Below are positions 1 through 7,290 of a DNA stretch of 38,829 nucleotides, piece after piece (the first letter of the stretch is position 1; the number at the start of each line of letters is the position of its first letter). The position numbers and the translations under genes were made by a program. The DNA lies in NCBI GenBank assembly GCA_021771265.1, contig JAETPK010000012.1, positions 1 through 38,829 of the forward strand, in the 5' to 3' direction. Under the pieces are notes generated by a model, which saw only the letters and a program-made list of their open reading frames with translations, ran no database searches and was not told where the DNA came from. The DNA comes from Oscillospiraceae bacterium (GTDB lineage: Bacteria; Bacillota; Clostridia; Oscillospirales; Oscillospiraceae).

Positions 1-1
1 A

Positions 2-475
2 CAGGCCCTGCTGGAGGAGGAGCGGGAGGCACAGCTCCCCGCTCTGGCGGAGAGTTGGCAGCCCTCCGGGGCCGGATACCCGGCGGGAGAGCGCCTGATG
101 TTTCCTTTTGCCCTGCGGTTTTTGAGGACTTTGGAGATTTTGGACAGGGATTGGCCGGACCTGCTGAGACAGGCGGAGACAGCGCCCCCTGTGCCGCAGC
201 CCGAGGCCTTGCTGGAGCGGATCGCGGTCTACTTCGCCTTCCGGTATTTGCTGAAGGCCGTCAATGACGGGGACTTGCTGTCCCGGGCACAGCTTGCGGT
301 GTTCGCGGTGCTGACGGTCGAGCGCCTGGCGGCGGTGTGCGGCCTTTCCGAGGCGCTGCGGCGGTTCAGCTGCGAGATCGAGCACAGCGGGGAAAATCTG
401 GACGCTTTGCTGGAGGCCTTTTGGCAGGAGAAGGCGCTATCCCGGTGGGCAATGGCGGAGGAGCTGTACACGTAA
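2..475 (+). CDS. fliB: Flagellin lysine-N-methylase-like protein, C-terminal part (5' end outside window)
   Basis: The reading frame is open from the first bases of the window to a TAA at 473-475, so only the last ~157 residues are present. The segment ERIAVYFAFRYLLKAV, then a conserved DGDLL turn, and the closing CEIEHSGENLDALLEAFW match what I remember of the C-terminal region of FliB-type methylases (typical ending SREIEHSEENLEALL). These enzymes methylate lysines of surface proteins such as flagellin and carry an Fe-S cysteine cluster near the N-terminus, which is not visible here. The internal ATG at 98 has no convincing ribosome site and is probably just an internal Met. Family assignment comes from recall of the C-terminal motif. 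No flagellar gene is visible in the window to support the substrate. Confidence 0.65.
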   Translation, partial: QALLEEEREAQLPALAESWQPSGAGYPAGERLMFPFALRFLRTLEILDRDWPDLLRQAETAPPVPQPEALLERIAVYFAFRYLLKAVNDGDLLSRAQLAVFAVLTVERLAAVCGLSEALRRFSCEIEHSGENLDALLEAFWQEKALSRWAMAEELYT

Positions 476-549
476 TGCGGACGTTTGTGCACGGTGACGA
501 GGGGAAAACGATTTACATTGTGCAAACTGTAAAAAATGAATAAAGATAG

Positions 550-578
550 TTGACAAGTGTGAGTGAATATTGTATATT
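550..578 (+). promoter_or_regulatory. Strong orphan sigma-A promoter
   Basis: TTGACA at 550-555 and TATATT at 573-578 are separated by 17 bp, a near-consensus promoter. Transcription would start near 585. It is followed by AAAGGAG (590-596) and an ATG at 605 that meets TAG after one sense codon, so no protein of useful length starts there. The product may be an RNA or the leader of a dead gene. Confidence 0.7.
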
Positions 579-605
579 ATAGACACAAGAAAGGAGTGAG
601 TCCCA

Positions 606-875
606 TGGGCTAGCAAGCTCAGAGATTCCAGAGATCTTGAACCGTTCGGCAACGAGGAATTCCTCAAAACAGTGAAACTCCGGCGTACCCAAAGACGAAA
701 CGTTCCTCACTATGATGAGCCACACGAGTAAGTTTTGGCAATGACCAGAGCAAATGACTGCGTGTACCTGATGTTTTAAGGATTGGCGAAACCCTTGAGT
801 TCCCACTTTACCCCCAGCATCGAACGGAATCTAAGAAAGTACGAGGTAGAGACCATTGGACAATCCAATCAATGA
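606..875 (+). pseudogene. Possible decayed ORF or unrecognised RNA downstream of the orphan promoter
   Basis: One frame, starting one base after the ATG at 605, runs as protein-like sequence (KLRDSRDLEPFGNEEFLKT onward) but is broken by TAA at 729 and 777 and ends with TGA at 873 inside the first copy of the 66-bp repeat. It lacks its own start codon. The stretch has lower GC than its neighbours. I do not recognise a protein family, and no known housekeeping RNA (6S, SRP, RNase P, tmRNA) fits. A structured RNA is an equal alternative, since small hairpins such as CGTT-CGGC-AACG occur in it. Confidence 0.25.
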
Positions 876-926
876 GTAAGCCCCCCATTCACCGCTGGAG
901 TGGATGGGGGGAAATGTTATGTTGGG
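861..926 (+). repeat. 66-bp hairpin repeat, copy 1
   Basis: The 66 bases are identical to 1086-1151. The centre is a hairpin with arms CCCCCCATTCAC and GTGGATGGGGGG (one wobble pair) around CGCTGGA. The copy is bracketed by GGACAATCC (858-866) and GGATTGTCC (941-949), which could pair and enclose the unit. Confidence 0.85.
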
Positions 927-1085
927 AGATATTTCTGGCGGGATTGTCCGCGCGGCAGGGCTGCGCCGCCGCACAAGCGGCGTGCAAGTATTTTTGCGGA
1001 GCAAAAATCTTGAAATGGGCGGGCTTTGCCTGCCCATTTGAGTTGTATATGGGGTCCCCGGAAAACCAAAGGTTTTGCGGGGAAG

Positions 1086-1151
1086 CAATCCAATCAATGA
1101 GTAAGCCCCCCATTCACCGCTGGAGTGGATGGGGGGAAATGTTATGTTGGG
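1086..1151 (+). repeat. 66-bp hairpin repeat, copy 2
   Basis: Exact copy of 861-926, offset by 225 bp. The right flank diverges but keeps the similar GGATCGTCC where copy 1 has GGATTGTCC. No transposase lies nearby, so it resembles a REP/MITE-type intergenic element. Confidence 0.85.
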
Positions 1152-1324
1152 GGGAAGTTCCCAGCAGGATCGTCCAATCAGATGCGATGAAAAATTCCCA
1201 CCGTGACCCAGCGGAGCGGTCACGGCGGGAGGCGGAGGAGCAAGGGAGCGGGCGGAGATTTCCCCGAAAGGGGAAAGCGGACTTTGCGGCGACGCAGTCA
1301 GCGGCATATAAACTGCCTACGAAA

Positions 1325-1359
1325 ATGCATCCGCCCGGGCAGAGCCCGGGCGGATGCAT
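1325..1359 (-). terminator. Rho-independent terminator of gap
   Basis: Arms of 16 bp (ATGCATCCGCCCGGGC and its complement) surround a 3-base loop. On the minus strand the hairpin follows the gap stop codon by about 30 bp and runs into ATTTTCG. Confidence 0.8.
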
Positions 1360-1389
1360 CACTGTAAAACAACGATCCTGTGGAGTGGA

Positions 1390-2519
<1,130 letters not shown>

Positions 2520-2619
2520 CAACTGTCATTTCGAATAACAATCTGTTTTTCAAATTGTGATTTTTGATAAGAAAAACGTGCTTTTAGACAAAGAAGCGGC
2601 GAAATATGGGGAAAAGTGC

Positions 2620-2648
2620 TTGACGAATGGGACAGGCGGTTTTATACT
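2620..2648 (+). promoter_or_regulatory. Promoter of the LacI-family regulator gene
   Basis: TTGACG at 2620-2625 and TATACT at 2643-2648 with a 17-bp spacer. The start point near 2655 gives a leader of about 50 bases containing two near-identical 20-bp units. Confidence 0.75.
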
Positions 2649-2661
2649 GAAAGAAAAAATG

Positions 2662-2702
2662 GATTACGTAAGGTGAAAACCGATTACGCAAGGGGAAAAA
2701 CC
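2662..2702 (+). repeat. Tandem duplicated ribosome-binding segment
   Basis: GATTACGTAAGGTGAAAACC (2662-2681) is followed directly by the near copy at 2682-2702 (GATTACGCAAGGGG then AAAAACC). Each unit carries a Shine-Dalgarno-like AAGG; the second (AAGGGG) is properly placed before the ATG at 2704. Confidence 0.7.
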
Positions 2703-2703
2703 A

Positions 2704-3720
2704 ATGAAAGTGACGATCAGTGACGTGGCTAAGCTGGCGGGAGTTTCCACCGCCACGGTGTCTCACACCATCAACAATACCCGCTATGTTTCCAGCGAGA
2801 CAAAGGAAAAGGTGTACCGGGCCATTTCAGAGCTGGGCTATACGCCGGACGCCTCTGCCCGCAGCTTCCGCACCGGCAAGAAAAAGACCGTGGGCTTTAT
2901 CGTGCCCGATATCGCCAACAAGTTTTTCGCCACCATGATCGAGTCTGTGGAGACCTGCCTGGCGGCCCACGGCTATCATCTCATCATCGCCAACACCAAG
3001 GAGGACATGGACCGGGAGGAAAACAACATCCGCCTGCTGTCCGCCGGACTGGTGGACGGACTGCTCATCGCCAGCACCATGGACGATTTCCAGCGGTTCG
3101 ACTCCCTCATCCCTGCCGGCTTCCCGGTGGTGCTGGTGGACCGGACTTTTGATGTGAAAAAGTACTCATCCATCTGCGTGTCCAACTTCCGCCCCATCTA
3201 CCGCAGCGTCTGCCGCCTGGCCGGCAAGGGGGCCAAGCGCATCGGTATCATCGGCGGCCTGCCCCGCCTGTCCACCACCCGGGAGCGGATCTCCGCCTAC
3301 CAGCAGGCAGTCGCCGACTGCGGCCTGCCGGAGGATGAGTCCCTGATCCGTTATGGCAACTCCATGGAGGACAGTGCCCACACCTGTTTGAACGAGCTGC
3401 TGCAGCAAAAGTGCGATGCCATCATCGTCTGCCAGGGCCTCATGGGCGGAGAGACCATCATCCACCTCCACAAGCGGGGCATCCGACTGGGGCGGGACAT
3501 CGATCTGGTGAGCTTTGTGGACTATGATTCCGGCATTTACCAGCTGTATGAAAACCAGATGGATTCCATTATCCAGCCGGTGGAGGAGCTGGGCCTGGCC
3601 GCGGGAGAGCAGATCCTCCGGCGCATTGAGGACCCGGAGGCCCGGGTGTTTGAAAAGGTCCTGACCTCTACTTACAAGCCCTACAACGTAGCCCCTGCCT
3701 GGGGCAATCCTGACCGCTGA
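2704..3720 (+). CDS. LacI-family transcriptional regulator
   Basis: The 338-residue protein begins with the canonical LacI helix-turn-helix (TISDVAKLAGVSTATVSHTI, residues 4-23) and hinge (YTPDASARSFRTGKK), followed by a periplasmic-binding-protein-like effector domain starting at VGFIVPDIANKFF. It should act as a cytoplasmic DNA-binding repressor or activator whose ligand cannot be read from sequence. It is divergent from gap, and a perfect LacI-type palindrome lies in the gap leader, so control of glycolytic gap is the leading hypothesis. CcpA or CggR identity is not claimed: CggR is a SorC-type protein, and nothing distinctive of CcpA was checked. Followed by a bidirectional terminator. 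Confidence 0.93.
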   Translation: MKVTISDVAKLAGVSTATVSHTINNTRYVSSETKEKVYRAISELGYTPDASARSFRTGKKKTVGFIVPDIANKFFATMIESVETCLAAHGYHLIIANTKEDMDREENNIRLLSAGLVDGLLIASTMDDFQRFDSLIPAGFPVVLVDRTFDVKKYSSICVSNFRPIYRSVCRLAGKGAKRIGIIGGLPRLSTTRERISAYQQAVADCGLPEDESLIRYGNSMEDSAHTCLNELLQQKCDAIIVCQGLMGGETIIHLHKRGIRLGRDIDLVSFVDYDSGIYQLYENQMDSIIQPVEELGLAAGEQILRRIEDPEARVFEKVLTSTYKPYNVAPAWGNPDR

Positions 3721-3729
3721 GAGAAAACG

Positions 3730-3765
3730 AGCCGGGCGCATCTAAAGGGATGCGCCCGGCTTTTT
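3730..3765. terminator. Bidirectional terminator between regulator and oxidoreductase genes
   Basis: Arms AGCCGGGCGCATC and GATGCGCCCGGCT around TAAAGG, followed by TTTTT on the plus strand and, reading the minus strand, by CGTTTTC. The stop codon of the converging gene (3764-3766) is within its T-tract. Confidence 0.9.
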
Positions 3766-4384
3766 ATCGGATGAAGTTGGTGCGGACGGGAGGCTCCGGC
3801 TCCGGCAGGGGGATGGTCTTCCCGGCGGCTTCCAGCACCCGCAGCAGCCACGCCATGTTCCGGCCCAGCTCCCGCATGTTCCGCATGCCCTCGCCGTCCC
3901 GGACCACTTCCTCCTTGTTCATGCCGTGGACCATGTTCCAGTAGCAGGAGGGCACCTGGAGCATGCCGCTGATGCCCAGGTATTTGTTCAGCTGGTCGTA
4001 AGTGGCGGTGGCGCCGCCCCGGCGGGCGGAGCAGACCACGCAGGCGGGCTTGCAGCGGAAGCAGTTCCCGGCGTAGAACACCCGGTCCAGCAGGGAGATG
4101 AGGGCGCCGTTGGCGGAGGCGTAATACACCGGCGAGCCGATGACCAGGCCGTCGGCGTGCTCCATCTTTTCCAGCACCCGGTTCACCAGGTCGTCATCAA
4201 ACACACAGCGGCCGGGGACCTCCTTGCACCGGCGGCAGGCGGTGCAGCCCCGGATGGGCTGGCCCACCACGTGGAGGATCTCCGTCTCCACCCCCTCGCA
4301 CTCCAGGGTGGAGGCCACCTCCCGCAAGGCGGCGGCGGTGCAGCCGTCCGCGTGGGGGCTGCCATTGAGCAAAAGCACGTTCAT
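3764..4384 (-). CDS. Flavodoxin-fold NAD(P)H-dependent FMN oxidoreductase
   Basis: The 206-residue protein starts with MNVLLLNGSPHADG, the phosphate-binding loop of the flavodoxin-like NADPH-dependent FMN reductase family, and has the second FMN contact GSPVYYASANG near residue 83. Between them lies C47-x2-C-x2-C-x6-C60 followed by VFDDD, a cysteine pattern common in clostridial iron-sulfur flavoprotein relatives. It may therefore hold an Fe-S centre or use the cysteines structurally. It is likely a cytoplasmic electron-transfer or reductase protein; the substrate is unknown. AAGGAGG lies 10 bases before the ATG. The gene ahead of it on the same strand is the MFS transporter, with about 56 bp between them, so co-transcription is possible. 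Confidence 0.85.
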   Translation of the reverse strand: MNVLLLNGSPHADGCTAAALREVASTLECEGVETEILHVVGQPIRGCTACRRCKEVPGRCVFDDDLVNRVLEKMEHADGLVIGSPVYYASANGALISLLDRVFYAGNCFRCKPACVVCSARRGGATATYDQLNKYLGISGMLQVPSCYWNMVHGMNKEEVVRDGEGMRNMRELGRNMAWLLRVLEAAGKTIPLPEPEPPVRTNFIR

Positions 4385-4440
4385 GAGTGAAAAACCTCCT
4401 TATCATACGGCCGGCGGCCGTGAAACAAACACAAGGGGAT

Positions 4441-5637
4441 TTAAGCCCGGTCCCGGGAGAGGCGGACGGCGGCCAGAGCCAGCAGCAGACCCAGGGCGCC
4501 GATGGCGGTGCACAGAGCCAGCATGGCGTTGACGCCGCCCAGGTCGATGGCAAAGCCCGCGATGAGATTGCCCATCATGCCGCCCAGACCGTTGGAGGCC
4601 ATCATCATGATGGCCTGGCCCCGGACCCGGTCGGCGGGGGAGACATTTTCATTGGCATAGTAGACGGAAGCGGGGGTAAAAAGGCCGTAGCCCAGCATCT
4701 GGATAGGCTGGACCAGCAGGACCCACACCAGAGACGGGGCCAGCAGGAACAGCAGGGGCTTCACCGCCATAAACGCTACGGACAACACCATCATGCCCTG
4801 GCTGCCCAGGCGGCGCCACAGGTAGGGGAACAGCAGGGCGGCGGGCAGCTCCGAGGCACCCATGAGGAACAGCGCCACGCCCAGATGGGAGGTGCCGCCG
4901 CCCCGGTCCGAGACGATGTTCACCATGAAGCTGACGATGGGCATCACGGCAGTCATGCCGCAGAACACCGCCGCCAGCATCAGGGAGAAGGGGGGATTGC
5001 CACGGAGGATCTGGAAAATGGAGTGGGAGCGGGGGCCATGCTCCCGGGGAGGAAGAGCCTCCGCCGGGAAGGTGGGGTAAACGGTGATGATGATCATCAG
5101 CAGCATCAGCAGAGCCATGTGGGTCAGCAGTACCGACTCCGTACCGAAGGCGGCGGACTGGCGGCCCAGGAGCACACAAGCCACCGCGTAGGAAAAGGAC
5201 CCCAGACCCCGGCCTAGGCTGTAATTGACATCCAGGCCGGCGTTGATGAACTGCACCGCCATGGAGTCCAGCAGCGGATAGAGATTCAGATCCAGCACGC
5301 CCAGGGCCAGGAAAATGAGGGCGCTGCCCCAAAAGCCGGGGCGGGTGCAGTAAAGCACCGCGTTTACCGCCAGCCCCAGCCCCAGACAGACGCAGAGGAT
5401 GCGCTTCAGGGGCACTTGCGGGTGGCGGTCCGCCCATCCGCCCAGCAGCGGCTGGGCGAAGATGCCAGCCAGGCACCGGATGGCGGCGAACACGCCGGCG
5501 TCGCCACTGGAAAAGCCCCGCCCCAGCAGCAGGGCGGTCTGGTAGCCGGCAAAGGCGGCGAAGGCGGCCCAGTAGGTCAGCTGCACCAGGGTGTAGAGCA
5601 CATTGACCCGGCGCAGAGAAGGCATGAAGGCGTTCAT
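4441..5637 (-). CDS. MFS transporter (MFS_1-like, 12 TM segments)
   Basis: The 398-residue, strongly hydrophobic protein has about twelve transmembrane helices and the MFS loop 2-3 signature form GGWADRHPQVPLKR around residue 66. The general architecture resembles the LacY/nucleoside-symporter-like branch. The ATG overlaps the TGA of the upstream pyridoxal kinase gene in the ATGA arrangement (5634-5637), so the two are translationally coupled. That coupling suggests, but does not prove, that the transported substrate is a B6 vitamer or related metabolite. It should sit in the cytoplasmic membrane. Confidence 0.85.
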   Translation of the reverse strand: MNAFMPSLRRVNVLYTLVQLTYWAAFAAFAGYQTALLLGRGFSSGDAGVFAAIRCLAGIFAQPLLGGWADRHPQVPLKRILCVCLGLGLAVNAVLYCTRPGFWGSALIFLALGVLDLNLYPLLDSMAVQFINAGLDVNYSLGRGLGSFSYAVACVLLGRQSAAFGTESVLLTHMALLMLLMIIITVYPTFPAEALPPREHGPRSHSIFQILRGNPPFSLMLAAVFCGMTAVMPIVSFMVNIVSDRGGGTSHLGVALFLMGASELPAALLFPYLWRRLGSQGMMVLSVAFMAVKPLLFLLAPSLVWVLLVQPIQMLGYGLFTPASVYYANENVSPADRVRGQAIMMMASNGLGGMMGNLIAGFAIDLGGVNAMLALCTAIGALGLLLALAAVRLSRDRA

Positions 5638-6476
5638 GAGCGGCCCCCTGTCAAAAGTCCCAGCAGCGGCTCAAAGTCCACACCCTCCCGCAGGGGGAGG
5701 TCCTCGGCGGCAGTCCGCTCCGCGCAGGCGCGGATGAACTCCACAGCCTGTCCCGCGGCCTCCGTCAGGGAATGGCCGTGGACCAGCGCGCCGGTGAGGA
5801 CGCTGGCAAACACATCGCCGGTGCCGTGGAACTCCCGCTCCACCCGGCGGATCTGCACGGCCTCCGTGCGGCCGGAGGCGGCGTCAAAGCACATGGCGCC
5901 GGTGAGATGGGGCGCCGTGGACGCGCCGGTGAGCACCACGGAGCGGCGGCCCCCCAGACTCAGCCGCTCCACGATCTCCCGGCAGCCATCCGCCCCGACG
6001 GGCAGGTCGCTGTAAGGGATGCCCAGCAGCAGGGCGGCCTCCGTCAGGTTCGGAGTGATGACATCCGCCTGCTCCGCGAGACGGGCCATGCCGGCGCACA
6101 TGGCAGGGGTATAGGTCTGGTACACTTTTCCGTGGTCGCCCATGACCGGGTCCACCACCACGATGCAGTCCGGCGTGCGGAAGTCCCGGATAAACGCCTC
6201 TACGATGCCGATCTGCCGTTCGCTGCCCAGAAAGCCGCTGTACACGGACTGGAACTGAAGCCCCAGGGACTTCCAGTGAGCGGCGACTCTGGGCATCTCG
6301 TCCGTCATGTCCAGAAAGGTGAAGTTTTCAAACCCGCCGGTATGGGTGGAGAGGAACGCGGTGGGCAGGGGGCAGCACTGGACGCCCATGGCGGAGAGCA
6401 CGGGGATGGCCACCGTCAGCGAGCAGCGGCCGAAGCCGGACATATCGTGAATGGCGGCAACACAGGGAGTCGTCAT
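5634..6476 (-). CDS. Pyridoxal/pyridoxamine kinase (PdxY-like)
   Basis: The 280-residue protein belongs to the ribokinase-like PdxK/PdxY/ThiD superfamily and should phosphorylate pyridoxal or related vitamers with ATP in B6 salvage. Visible hallmarks are the N-terminal HDMSGFGRCSLTVAIPVLSAMG, the metal/phosphate motif VVDPVMGDHGKVY, VITPNLTEAALLLG, and the C-terminal catalytic anion-hole motif HGTGDVFASVLTGAL with the general-base Asp. Length fits PdxY. It has its own promoter (6511-6539) and is coupled by a 4-base overlap to the MFS gene. Ribosome site GAGG precedes the ATG. Confidence 0.92.
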   Translation of the reverse strand: MTTPCVAAIHDMSGFGRCSLTVAIPVLSAMGVQCCPLPTAFLSTHTGGFENFTFLDMTDEMPRVAAHWKSLGLQFQSVYSGFLGSERQIGIVEAFIRDFRTPDCIVVVDPVMGDHGKVYQTYTPAMCAGMARLAEQADVITPNLTEAALLLGIPYSDLPVGADGCREIVERLSLGGRRSVVLTGASTAPHLTGAMCFDAASGRTEAVQIRRVEREFHGTGDVFASVLTGALVHGHSLTEAAGQAVEFIRACAERTAAEDLPLREGVDFEPLLGLLTGGRS

Positions 6477-6510
6477 AAAACAACCTCGATTCTCTGTTCT
6501 TCGAACTTAC

Positions 6511-6539
6511 ATTGTAACGCAGAATTTCCTATTGTTCAA
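6511..6539 (-). promoter_or_regulatory. Promoter of the pyridoxal kinase-MFS operon
   Basis: On the minus strand TTGAAC (6534-6539) and TACAAT (6511-6516) are 17 bp apart. The -35 box overlaps the -35 box of the divergent promoter that reads toward tRNA-Leu. Confidence 0.75.
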
Positions 6540-6560
6540 GGGCGGAGAATGTGGTATACT
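6532..6560 (+). promoter_or_regulatory. Promoter reading toward tRNA-Leu
   Basis: TTGTTC (6532-6537), 17-bp spacer, TATACT (6555-6560). Start near 6567 would give a ~110-base leader before the tRNA. No closer good promoter is seen. Confidence 0.6.
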
Positions 6561-6679
6561 GCATTTGTGCTTTCAGCGTACAACGGGCAATGGCGGACCG
6601 GCAGAGATACCGGGCAGGTGCTGTCCCGTCAGGGGAGGGGGTTCCGCTCCACCCAGCGCCCGCTTGAAAAACCAAATAC

Positions 6680-6764
6680 GCGCCTGTGATGGAATTGGTA
6701 GACATGCGAGATTTAGGTTCTCGTGCAGCAATGCGTGTGGGTTCGAGTCCCTTCAGGCGCACCA
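6680..6764 (+). tRNA. tRNA-Leu (anticodon UAG)
   Basis: Acceptor arms GCGCCTG (6680-6686) and CAGGCGC (6754-6760) enclose a class II tRNA with a long variable arm. The anticodon stem CGAGA/TCTCG holds the loop TTTAGGT, giving anticodon UAG. The T-loop is TTCGAGT and CCA is encoded (6762-6764). It reads CUA and other CUN codons. A terminator hairpin follows immediately. The retron lies directly downstream. Confidence 0.95.
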
Positions 6765-6776
6765 GCTCAAAAAAAA

Positions 6777-6809
6777 CCCTAAGGCAATGAAAAGGCCTTA
6801 GGGCCTTTT
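6777..6809 (+). terminator. Terminator after tRNA-Leu
   Basis: CCCTAAGGC (6777-6785) pairs with GCCTTAGGG (6795-6803), then CCTTTTC. Confidence 0.8.
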
Positions 6810-6951
6810 CATACGCCGGACGTGCTTTTTCTTCGCTTCCAACCGCGATCCGCTCCGATGGGTTCGCGGTTGGGCAGGGCAGTGGAAGCTGTATGTTTAT
6901 CACGTAATTTTCTTTCAAAAACGTCTGCTGTGGGTTCATAAAATTAAATTA
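6810..6951. other. Intergenic stretch between tRNA terminator and retron promoter
   Basis: No ORF with a ribosome site. A 10-bp hairpin (CCAACCGCGA at 6839-6848 with TCGCGGTTGG at 6864-6873) is the only clear structure; it lacks a T-tract and may mark the edge of the inserted segment. Sequence becomes AT-rich from about 6900. Confidence 0.5.
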
Positions 6952-6979
6952 TTGAAAAAGAATGCTGCTTTGATATAAT
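6952..6979 (+). promoter_or_regulatory. Retron promoter with extended -10
   Basis: TTGAAA (6952-6957), 16-bp spacer, TATAAT (6974-6979) preceded by TG one base upstream (extended -10). The start near 6986 would transcribe the msr-msd RNA and the two protein genes as one unit ending at the terminator at 8661. Confidence 0.8.
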
Positions 6980-7084
6980 AGGACAAAACACGGATATGTC
7001 TTGGGCAGAGCTTCAACGCTGCCAGTCGGCAAAATGCATACGGGAAAGACGATGGCTGCGCATCTGTTTCCAGCTGCCATTCGT

Positions 7085-7270
7085 AAAAAACGGAACATCA
7101 GCGCAAGTCAGTTTTACGCTGGCACCGGCCGCGAGTCGCGGCCGGGATGCAGGACCCAGTAACATGCACGTCGTGCACCCAAAGCTGGCTCCGCTGCATT
7201 CAATGCCCACTGCATGGGCTACCATGCAGCTCCACAGCTTCGGGATCCACATGGTTTTGTTCCGTTTTCA
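7085..7270 (+). ncRNA. Putative retron msr-msd RNA
   Basis: AAAACGGAACA (7087-7097) is perfectly complementary over 11 bp to TGTTCCGTTTT (7258-7268), the long-range a1/a2 pairing that defines retron RNAs. Three bases after a1 comes AGC (7100-7102), the usual context of the branching guanosine (here G7101). Between the arms lie a GC-rich hairpin (CCGGCCGCGA/TCGCGGCCGG, 7125-7145), a small hairpin (7165-7177) and a long interrupted hairpin, 7182-7187/7235-7240, 7193-7199/7224-7230 and 7205-7209/7215-7219, that fits the msd stem. GGACCC (7152-7157) and GGGATCC (7242-7248) may close the msd. Arms are 161 bases apart, and a2 ends 22 bases before the reverse transcriptase start, as in known retrons. 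Exact msr/msd boundaries cannot be read from sequence. Confidence 0.8.
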
Positions 7271-7290
7271 AGAGGGGAGGAGAGCTTCAT

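Larger units (their letters stand above)
476..1389. other. Long intergenic region without an intact gene
   Basis: About 0.9 kb separates the fliB-like gene from the 3' end of gap. It holds an orphan sigma-A promoter (550-578), an AT-richer stretch (585-875) with no intact ORF, two exact copies of a 66-bp hairpin-bearing repeat (861-926, 1086-1151), several short hairpins and the gap terminator. Short ORFs on both strands across the repeats encode the same low-complexity peptide only because the DNA is repeated, and they have no ribosome sites. Confidence 0.7.

Noticed and set aside
585-875. 6S RNA, SRP RNA, RNase P or tmRNA behind the orphan promoter
   Set aside because: No conserved core of those RNAs could be matched, and the 5' and 3' parts do not form the long closing stem expected of 6S RNA.
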